A stretch of DNA of 40,840 nt from Hyphomicrobiales bacterium (lineage in GTDB: Bacteria; Pseudomonadota; Alphaproteobacteria; Rhizobiales; Xanthobacteraceae): NCBI GenBank assembly GCA_021732625.1, contig JAKFUP010000099.1:1-40840 (forward strand), given 5' to 3'. Positions within the stretch are counted from its first letter, which is position 1, and every line of letters starts with the position of its first letter. Shown one piece after another: positions 34,078-40,840 of this stretch. Under the pieces are notes generated by a model, which searched no databases, was not told the origin of the DNA, and saw only the letters and a program-made list of their open reading frames with translations. The translations under genes were made by a program, and so were the position numbers.

Positions 34078-37000
34078 ATGGCAAGGACAAAGCCACCGCA
34101 AGCTTTGAGTTCGCGTACCGGCACCGAGGCATCAGACTGGAATGACCCCGAATGGGATCACCATGACGAGGCAGCGAGCCGCCGCGCACGTAAGCTGCTG
34201 GCCAAGCGTCGCGCGCGTATTCCATCTTTTCACGGCTTTGGCGACCGCCTGTTTGGCATTTTCAGCTGGATCCGCGGCGAACGCTGGTTGAGTCGCAGTA
34301 TTGTCGGTCTGGTCGCCGTGCTCGGCCTATTCGGCGTTTGTTTCGGGGGCCTTTGGTTGCGCCTTGGCGCCGGGCCGATCAACCTCGACATGGCGACGCC
34401 ATGGCTTGCCGGGGCGATCGAAGAAAATATCGGTAAGGATCATACGGTCGAGGTCGGCGGCACCCAGATCGAGCGCGCCGGACGCGCACGTATCGCAGTA
34501 CGTCTGCGCGATATTGTGGTCCGCGATCGTGACCGTGTCGTTGTTGCGACTGCACCGAAGGCTGAGGTCCGGCTTTCGGGAAGTGCGTTGCTGGTCGGGC
34601 AGGTCCGCGCGCAAAGTCTCAGTCTCGTCGATGCTGAGTTGGCAGTGCGTATCACGCCTGATGGCCGCATTACCGTTTCGACCGGCGATAGTGCCCGGCC
34701 GATCGCGACGGGGCAGGCGAAGACGCAAGCCGGCACGACGACGCCTCCGGCTTCGGTGCAGCCGGCGCTGCCGCTTCCCGGTCCCAACCCCACCGTTTCG
34801 GACCGGCGCGGCGAGAAAACCGGCACCAGCGGATTGCTCGCGGCGCTGGACTGGCTCGACAGCCTCAGTGCTTCGGGTCTTGACGGCCAGAACCTCGACG
34901 AAATCGGTATCAAGAATGGTGTGCTCGTCGTTGACGATCAGCAGCGTGGCAGCCGAACCACGTTCCAGAGCATTTCGGTAGCGCTGCGCAAACCTCGCAA
35001 CGGCGGTGTCGAACTCAAGGTCGGCGAAGAAGGCGACAAGCCATGGTCGTTCAGCATCCTGATTGGCCCACCGGCCAACGGTGTTCGCTCGATCGATATG
35101 CAGGTCCAGCAGGTTTCGACCGAAACCATCCTGCTGGCGCTAAGATCGACAAAATCGACATACAGCGCGGATCTTCCACTGACTGGCGAGCTAAAGGGCG
35201 AACTTGGGCGTGATGGCCTGCCGACATTCTTCCGCGGGCAGCTTGTGGCTGATGCGGGGCGAATTACCGACAGCGATACACCGGACTATCCGATGAAAAT
35301 CGACCGGCTGGAGATGAAACTCGATTGGGATTCGAGCCGTCGGGTTCTGGTCGCGCCGTTTCAATTGATCTCCGGCGCCAACCGCCTCACGCTGCTTGCT
35401 TATCTTGAGCCCCCGAACGATCGGCTGCCAAGCTGGCAACTTGGTTTCAGCGGCGGCACCATCGTGCTGGCCGGCGCAAAGGGCGAAGCGCCCCTGATCA
35501 TCAATCGCATCGCAATTAGTATGCGGTTCGATACCGAGAACCGGCGGGTTATTTTGACCCAAGCGGATTTGAGCAATGGCGAACTCGGCATCGCCGGCAA
35601 CGGTGTGGTGGATTATTCCACTGCGGAGCCCAGGCTGACGCTTGGCTTTGCCGGAACTCCGATGCCGGTGTCCGCGCTCAAGCAAATGTGGCCTATCCTG
35701 ATCACTCCGGAAGTGCGCGAGTGGGTCATTGAACGCGTCGAGCGCGGATCTTTGCAACGAATCGATATCGCCGTGAATTCACCGGTTCGCAATCTGTCCC
35801 GGAGCGGACCGCCGATCCCGGATGATGGCCTGTCGGTGAATATCTCTGGAAACGGCGTTACCATGCGCCCTGTTGACGACATTCCTCAGTTACGCGACGG
35901 CGACCTGAGAGTGCGTGTGACCGGCCGCACAGCGAATGTGTCGATCGGGCAGGCGGTGGTCGACACGCCAGCCGGACGCAAACTCAGCATTTCCGATCTC
36001 GCCTTCGACGTGGCCGACATGGTGCCAAAACCGATTCCAGCGAAGGTTAGATTCCGCATTGAAGGCCCGGTGCCCGCCGCCGCCGAAATTCTCGCCTCCG
36101 ACCGCCTCAATGAGTTTACCGGCTCGACGATCGATCCGAACAGCAGCAAGGGCAATGTGTCCGCCGTCGTTACCATGGCGATGCCGCTCAAGAACGCGCT
36201 GACCAAAGCGGATACGACCTATTCGATGAATGTCGATCTCGGAGCGTTCTCTGCAGACAAGCTGGTGATGAACCAGAAGATCGAGGGCAATGCGCTCAAG
36301 GTGATTGCCAATAATCAGGGCTATCAGGTTCGTGGCGACGTCAAAATCGCTGGCCAGCCCGCGACGATCGACTACCGCAAGCCGAATGGCGATGGCGATG
36401 CCGACGTGCGCGTTTCGACCACGCTCGACGACGCGACGCGTGCACGTTTTGGCATTGATCTCGGGCCGGCTGTGAGCGGCTCGATTCCTGTGCGGCTGAT
36501 CGGCAAGATCGGCGGCAACGAACGCGACAGTAAACTTGGCGTCGAAGCTGATCTGACGTCGGTAAAGATCGACAATCTGCTTCCGGGTTGGGTCAAAGTT
36601 GCAGGCCGGTCGGGCAAGATCAACTTCAACGTAGTGCAGAAACCACAATCGACGCGGTTGGAAGATATCGTGATCGACGGCAGCGGCGTGCTGATCAAGG
36701 GTTCGATGGAGCTCGACCAGAACAACGATCCGATCAACCTCAATTTCCCTGTCTTCTCTCCATCGGAGGGCGACAAAGCGGTGCTTCGCGCGGAGCGTGG
36801 CGGCGACGGCGTGATGAAGGTGACGATGCGCGGCGACGTGTTTGATGGCCGCAATTTCATCAAGTCGATCGTGACGGGCAAGGACGCCGACACCCGTAAC
36901 AAGACAAAGAGCGTGGATCTCGATCTTGATCTGAAGATGGGGGCGATCGCAGGCTTTTATGGCGAGGCAGTGCGCGCGGTCGATTTGAAGCTGTCGCGTC

Positions 37001-37704
37001 GCAACGGAACGATCAAGACCTTCGTGTTGAACGGCAAGGTCGGTCGCGACTCAACGCTGATCGGCGATATTCGTGCGCGTGGCCAGAATCAGGTGCTTTA
37101 TATCGAGGCCAACGACGCGGGGGCATTCTTCCGTTTTTCAGATACCTATTCAAAGATGGTTGGCGGTCAGATGTGGATGGCAATGGATCCGCCAAGTTCG
37201 CAGCCTAATCCGCAGGAAGGCCTGATCAACGTCCGCGATTTTAGCATCAAGGGTGAGCAGGCACTGGATCGCATAGCAAACACCGGCGGTCCGAACGGAC
37301 AGGCCGGCAGCGTGGGATTTTCGCGCATGCGCGCCGAATTTACCCGGCAGAACAACCAGCTCTTGATCAAGGACGGCGTGGTGAGCGGACCGGCAGTTGG
37401 CGCGACCATCGAAGGCAACATCGACTATCAGTCCAATCAGGTGCGGATGAGTGGAACTTTCGTGCCGCTCTATGGCCTCAACAATATTTTCGGACAGATT
37501 CCGGTCGTCGGACTTTTTCTGGGCGGGGGCAGCAACGAAGGCTTGATTGGTGTGACCTACGAAGTTGTCGGAACGCCGGGCGCGCCGGTGCTGCGGGTCA
37601 ATCCGATCTCGGCGATGGCGCCTGGTGTGCTGCGCAAGATTTTCGAGTTCGGTACCGGCCGGCAGCAATCGCCGAACGATTTTCAGCCGTCCTACCAGCA
37701 GTAA
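34078..37704 (+). CDS. AsmA/YhdP-family protein (DUF3971-like, AsmA C-terminal domain)
   Basis: This 1208-residue protein has a charged cytoplasmic start, one membrane helix at about 74-94 and a very long periplasmic part made of beta-rich repeats. That is the plan of YhdP/TamB/AsmA proteins, thought to form hydrophobic grooves that carry phospholipids to the outer membrane. The end (GNIDYQSNQVRMSGTFVPLYG followed by LNNIFGQIPVVGLFLGG, and GAPVLRVNPISAMAPGVLRKIFEF) is the AsmA_2 C-terminal signature. The region 205-260 is a Pro/Thr-rich linker. The start ATG at 34078 lacks an ideally spaced Shine-Dalgarno sequence. The stop is 10 bases from the convergent MFS gene stop. Confidence 0.88.
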   Translation: MARTKPPQALSSRTGTEASDWNDPEWDHHDEAASRRARKLLAKRRARIPSFHGFGDRLFGIFSWIRGERWLSRSIVGLVAVLGLFGVCFGGLWLRLGAGPINLDMATPWLAGAIEENIGKDHTVEVGGTQIERAGRARIAVRLRDIVVRDRDRVVVATAPKAEVRLSGSALLVGQVRAQSLSLVDAELAVRITPDGRITVSTGDSARPIATGQAKTQAGTTTPPASVQPALPLPGPNPTVSDRRGEKTGTSGLLAALDWLDSLSASGLDGQNLDEIGIKNGVLVVDDQQRGSRTTFQSISVALRKPRNGGVELKVGEEGDKPWSFSILIGPPANGVRSIDMQVQQVSTETILLALRSTKSTYSADLPLTGELKGELGRDGLPTFFRGQLVADAGRITDSDTPDYPMKIDRLEMKLDWDSSRRVLVAPFQLISGANRLTLLAYLEPPNDRLPSWQLGFSGGTIVLAGAKGEAPLIINRIAISMRFDTENRRVILTQADLSNGELGIAGNGVVDYSTAEPRLTLGFAGTPMPVSALKQMWPILITPEVREWVIERVERGSLQRIDIAVNSPVRNLSRSGPPIPDDGLSVNISGNGVTMRPVDDIPQLRDGDLRVRVTGRTANVSIGQAVVDTPAGRKLSISDLAFDVADMVPKPIPAKVRFRIEGPVPAAAEILASDRLNEFTGSTIDPNSSKGNVSAVVTMAMPLKNALTKADTTYSMNVDLGAFSADKLVMNQKIEGNALKVIANNQGYQVRGDVKIAGQPATIDYRKPNGDGDADVRVSTTLDDATRARFGIDLGPAVSGSIPVRLIGKIGGNERDSKLGVEADLTSVKIDNLLPGWVKVAGRSGKINFNVVQKPQSTRLEDIVIDGSGVLIKGSMELDQNNDPINLNFPVFSPSEGDKAVLRAERGGDGVMKVTMRGDVFDGRNFIKSIVTGKDADTRNKTKSVDLDLDLKMGAIAGFYGEAVRAVDLKLSRRNGTIKTFVLNGKVGRDSTLIGDIRARGQNQVLYIEANDAGAFFRFSDTYSKMVGGQMWMAMDPPSSQPNPQEGLINVRDFSIKGEQALDRIANTGGPNGQAGSVGFSRMRAEFTRQNNQLLIKDGVVSGPAVGATIEGNIDYQSNQVRMSGTFVPLYGLNNIFGQIPVVGLFLGGGSNEGLIGVTYEVVGTPGAPVLRVNPISAMAPGVLRKIFEFGTGRQQSPNDFQPSYQQ

Positions 37705-37714
37705 TCTTTGCCGA

Positions 37715-38959
37715 TCATCGGCGCAGCATCGGTACCGTGAGAAACGGGATCATGCCGATCACGATGCTGACCAGCGCAAATCCGATGACTGCGGTGTAGC
37801 CGCCGGTCCAGTCGTGGAGCAGGCCGCCGCTCCACGAACCGATTGCCGCACCCAATCCGCTGCCGATGGAGATGGTCCCGAATATCGTACCCACGCGCTC
37901 GCCACGAAAGATGCGCATAGCGGTGGCGGTGATCAGCGGACCGCGTGAGCCTTGTGTACCTCCGAAACAGGCAACGAAGCCTGCGAGCAACCACCAGTTT
38001 GCAAAATACTGCAGGTAATACAGCATCACGATTCCGGTAATGGTGAGAGAATAGCTCAGGAAGATCGAGCCTCTGCGTCCGATCACGCCATCGAGCCAAC
38101 TGATGGTCAGCATGCCGAACAACAGAAGCACGCCGCTGAAGCCCCAGGCCGTCGCGGCTTGCAGCGGAGGAAATCCCGCATCAATCAGGTAGGCGACGAC
38201 CTGTGCGGTGATGGCAAAGATCCCGATCGCAGTGAAGAAGAAGGTCGAGAACAGCGCCCAAAACGCGTGATGCCGTATGGCCGAGCCGAGCGTCCAGCTA
38301 TGATCGCCAATTTGCGCGATGTTGTGTTTCGGCAAGTATGGCGATCCTTCGGCGACGCGCCGCCAAAGCAGAGGAAAAATCGGCAGCAGAAAAAACGGGA
38401 CGAACAGCGCAAGTCCGACGACGCCGAAAATCTGATAAGCGGCACGCCAGCCGTAGGCGTCGATCAGAAGCTGCGACACCGGCAACGCGATCAGTGCTCC
38501 CGCACCCATCGCCGAATAGATCACAGCCATCGCGGTCGGCAGCCGGGGGCCGAACCAGCGCGCGAGTAGAAGCGAACCCGTCACGTTGCCGAGGCACGCT
38601 GACCCAAACCCGACAACAACGCCCATGCTAAGCTGCAACTGCCACAGCTTTTGCGCGTACCCGGCCACCGTAAACGCCGCGCCAATCAGCAACAGGCCGA
38701 GGCCGTAGACTGCGCGCGGGCCAGCTCGATCGAACATGCGTCCGATCAGCGGCGCGGCAAGGCCGCTGGTCAGGGCGGAGAGCGAATAGATCGAGATAAC
38801 TTCGGCGCGATCCCAGCCGAATCCTTGCGAGATCGGCAACAGGAACACAGTGAAGCTCTCGTTCAGGCCGCGGGAGAGCACCGTCAGCACGAAGCACACG
38901 CCCAGCACGGCGAGCGCCGTGCGCCCGGCTGTCCGATTGTCCATGGTGCGTTGGTCCAT
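37715..38959 (-). CDS. Major facilitator superfamily transporter
   Basis: This 414-residue protein has about 12 membrane helices and MFS landmarks: GRMFDRAGPRAVYGLG between helices 2 and 3 (motif A) and a matching SWLDGVIGRRGSIFL loop between helices 8 and 9. The pattern resembles the oxalate/formate-antiporter-like and monocarboxylate-transporter-like branch. The substrate is unknown. The N-terminus begins with a near-duplicate, MDQRT then MDNRT, coded by a 15-bp imperfect tandem repeat, so either ATG (38959 or 38944) may be used. Confidence 0.9.
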   Translation of the reverse strand: MDQRTMDNRTAGRTALAVLGVCFVLTVLSRGLNESFTVFLLPISQGFGWDRAEVISIYSLSALTSGLAAPLIGRMFDRAGPRAVYGLGLLLIGAAFTVAGYAQKLWQLQLSMGVVVGFGSACLGNVTGSLLLARWFGPRLPTAMAVIYSAMGAGALIALPVSQLLIDAYGWRAAYQIFGVVGLALFVPFFLLPIFPLLWRRVAEGSPYLPKHNIAQIGDHSWTLGSAIRHHAFWALFSTFFFTAIGIFAITAQVVAYLIDAGFPPLQAATAWGFSGVLLLFGMLTISWLDGVIGRRGSIFLSYSLTITGIVMLYYLQYFANWWLLAGFVACFGGTQGSRGPLITATAMRIFRGERVGTIFGTISIGSGLGAAIGSWSGGLLHDWTGGYTAVIGFALVSIVIGMIPFLTVPMLRR

Positions 38960-39120
38960 GCCTTTGGTCCGCTGGTCTAGCGCGATTAGAAATCAGTAAG
39001 AGCAAATGTGCGAGGTCGGGTGCGGAATGTCAGTCATGCAAGTGGTCCACGTTTCGCATTCGCACCCGTTTGGGGAGGCGTGAAGCCAATTGGATCGCCG
39101 CTGCAGTTTCGCTGTGCGGA

Positions 39121-40374
39121 TCAGACCGGCTTGAGCAGGATGTGCTTCTTCTTGCCCATCGACAGCTTGATGACGCCTTCCGAGGTCAGGTCCGACATCG
39201 ACAGCGTCGCTTTCTCGTCGGTGACGGCGGCATCGTTGACCCGCAGCCCGCCGCCTTTGATCTGGCGACGCGCTTCGCCGTTTGATGCCACAAGACCTGC
39301 TTTGACAAACAAGCCAAGCACACCGCTGCCGCCTTCAAGCTCGGCTCGCGTCACCTCGATGGTCGGCAGGTGCTGCGCGATCGCGCCTTCCTCGAAGGTC
39401 TGCCGGGCGGTCTCGGACGCCTGCGCCGCGGCATGGCGGCCGTGCATCAACGCCGTCGTTTCGGTCGCGAGAAGTTTTTTGGCATCGTTAACTTCCGCGC
39501 CTTTCAGCGCGGCAAGCCGAGCCACTTCGTCGAGCGGGAGTGTCGTGAACAGCTTCAGGAAACGCTCGACGTCGGCGTCCTCGGTGTTGCGCCAGTATTG
39601 CCAGTAGTCGTAAGGGCTCAGCATGTCGGCGTTGAGCCACACCGCGCCGGCGGCGGTCTTGCCCATCTTGGCGCCGGACGACGTGGTGAGCAGCGGGCAG
39701 GTCAGCGCATAGAGCTGTTGCGTTCCCATGCGGCGGCCGAGATCGATGCCGTTGACGATGTTGCCCCACTGATCCGAGCCGCCCATCTGCAGGTTGCAGC
39801 CATAGCGACGCGCCAGTTCGACGTAGTCGTAGGACTGCAGGATCATGTAGTTGAATTCGATGAACGACAGTTCCTGATCGCGCTCCAGCCGCAACTTGAC
39901 CGAATCCATCGTCAGCATGCGGTTGATCGAGAAGTGACGTCCAACATCGCGCAGCATTTCGATGTAGTTCAGCTTGGTGAGCCATTCGGCGTTATCCGCC
40001 ATGACTGCATCGCTCGCGCCCGACCCGAAGGCGAGAAACTTGGAGAAGGTGCCCTTGATCGACTCCTTATTGGCGTCAATCTGGTCGTAAGTCAGGATCT
40101 TGCGGGTTTCGTCACGCCCAGACGGATCGCCGACGCGCGTCGTTCCTCCGCCCATCAGCGTGATCGGCTTGTTGCCGCTCTGCTGCAACCAGTGCAGCAT
40201 CATGATCGAAAGCAGGTGGCCGACATGAAGCGAAGCGGCTGTGCAATCATAACCGACATACGCCACGATCTCTGACTTCGCGGCGAGGTCGTCGAGACCT
40301 CTGGTATCCGAAACCTGATGAACAAACCCGCGGGTTTGCAGGACGTTCATAAAATCCGACTTAAATGCGGTCAT
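39121..40374 (-). CDS. tyrS: Tyrosyl-tRNA synthetase
   Basis: This 417-residue class I synthetase has the HIGH-like motif HVGH (50-53), [12 protein letters not shown] near 75-86, GGSDQWGN (198-205), the KMSKS-like KMGKT (236-240) and a C-terminal S4 RNA-binding domain. It charges tRNA-Tyr. The frame is open to 40602, but [10 protein letters not shown] at 40374 is the family-like start, and the longer version would run into the anmK gene on the other strand. It diverges from anmK over 139 bases. Confidence 0.97.
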   Translation of the reverse strand: MTAFKSDFMNVLQTRGFVHQVSDTRGLDDLAAKSEIVAYVGYDCTAASLHVGHLLSIMMLHWLQQSGNKPITLMGGGTTRVGDPSGRDETRKILTYDQIDANKESIKGTFSKFLAFGSGASDAVMADNAEWLTKLNYIEMLRDVGRHFSINRMLTMDSVKLRLERDQELSFIEFNYMILQSYDYVELARRYGCNLQMGGSDQWGNIVNGIDLGRRMGTQQLYALTCPLLTTSSGAKMGKTAAGAVWLNADMLSPYDYWQYWRNTEDADVERFLKLFTTLPLDEVARLAALKGAEVNDAKKLLATETTALMHGRHAAAQASETARQTFEEGAIAQHLPTIEVTRAELEGGSGVLGLFVKAGLVASNGEARRQIKGGGLRVNDAAVTDEKATLSMSDLTSEGVIKLSMGKKKHILLKPV

Positions 40375-40513
40375 GGGCGTGTGACTTGCGGTAACCGGTT
40401 TGCGGTTTGATTGTGGTATCTTGCTGCTTTCAGCGCCCGGACGGATTATAAGAACTATCAGTTCGATACAAGGTTGAATGGTTCGCCTCACTTTCGCCGA
40501 GGACTGACTGGCC

Positions 40514-40840
40514 ATGATGATGCGCGCGTTGGGCTTGATGAGCGGCACTTCGCTGGATGGCGTCGATGTGGCCATGATCGAGACCGACGGACGGCGCGTC
40601 ACGTCGCTGGGCCCGACCGGTTACCGCGCCTATACGCAACAGGAGCGGAGCGTTCTGCGCCACGCCCTGACCGAGGCGGTAAAGCTCAATCGTCGCGATG
40701 CGCGCCCCGGGATCATCGGCGAGGCCGAGCGTATGGTGACCGTGGCGCATGCCGAGGCGGTCGCGGCCTACACAGCGCAGCATCGCATTTCGCCGCTCGA
40801 TATCGATATCGTCGGTTTCCATGGCCAGACCGTGCTGCAC
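40514..40840 (+). CDS. anmK: Anhydro-N-acetylmuramic acid kinase, cut by window end
   Basis: The first 109 residues are present and the frame is open at the window edge. The phosphate-binding motif [15 protein letters not shown] (residues 6-20) and [12 protein letters not shown] at the edge are diagnostic of AnmK, which phosphorylates and opens 1,6-anhydro-MurNAc to MurNAc-6-phosphate in cell-wall recycling. Three ATG codons stand in a row at 40514-40522; GAGGA (40499-40503) lies 10 bases before the first. Divergence from tyrS is common for this gene in related bacteria, as I recall. Confidence 0.95.
   Translation, partial: MMMRALGLMSGTSLDGVDVAMIETDGRRVTSLGPTGYRAYTQQERSVLRHALTEAVKLNRRDARPGIIGEAERMVTVAHAEAVAAYTAQHRISPLDIDIVGFHGQTVLH

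Noticed and set aside
35890-36648. Minus-strand frame of 252 residues
   Set aside because: Antisense to the AsmA/YhdP-like gene; Arg/His-rich, no motif.
40375-40602. N-terminal extension of tyrS by 76 residues
   Set aside because: Would overlap the start of divergent anmK and does not resemble tyrosyl-tRNA synthetase; MTAFKSDF at 40374 fits the family.

Overview
The window reads as chromosomal backbone of an alphaproteobacterium of the Bradyrhizobium / Rhodopseudomonas / Afipia / Nitrobacter group (order Hyphomicrobiales). The evidence is GC-rich coding sequence, an NDUFA12-type complex I subunit, DUF2155 and DUF1236 proteins, an RNase E with a large insertion in its S1 domain, and the gene set aroQ-accB-accC-aat, which I recall as neighbours in this group. 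I see no CRISPR array, insertion sequence, prophage, tRNA or rRNA. The genus cannot be fixed from the sequence alone.

Left part (1-8.8 kb). Two tandem EamA/DMT exporters lead. A secreted Gly-rich protein on the minus strand and NDUFA12 on the plus strand diverge from each other. Next come an alpha/beta hydrolase plus short-chain dehydrogenase pair (minus), the periplasmic DUF2155 protein, an isocitrate lyase/PEP mutase family enzyme, aat (N-end rule aminoacyl transferase) and a small DUF486 membrane protein.

Middle (8.8-18.8 kb), almost all on the minus strand. There is a translationally coupled three-gene signalling cassette: a CHASE3 histidine kinase, a CheY-like regulator, and a receiver-HWE/HisKA_2 kinase. 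Upstream of it lie accC, accB and aroQ (fatty acid and shikimate pathways). A 0.7 kb intergenic region with perfect 15-bp tandem repeats follows. A secreted fasciclin protein and a DUF1236 protein converge on one terminator. A periplasmic DsbA-like protein and an M48 metalloprotease with TPR repeats form a redox/proteostasis pair.

Right part (18.9-40.8 kb). Genes here are a class I aminotransferase, dctA, rne (minus, with a His/Asp/Glu-rich insertion), an AmiC-type amidase, penicillin-binding protein 1A, prfB with its programmed +1 frameshift, a third EamA exporter, an M23 peptidase, a PrxQ/BCP peroxiredoxin, a 1208-residue AsmA/YhdP-like protein, an MFS transporter, tyrS, and the start of anmK, cut by the window end. 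Envelope work (amidase, PBP1A, M23 peptidase, AsmA-like protein, AnmK) dominates this half.

Nothing here is an obviously new system such as a defence island or biosynthetic cluster. The most interesting signals are the signalling cassette with its overlapping genes, the unusual RNase E insertion, short tandem repeats (often of period 15) in leaders and gene boundaries, and several hairpins at gene ends.
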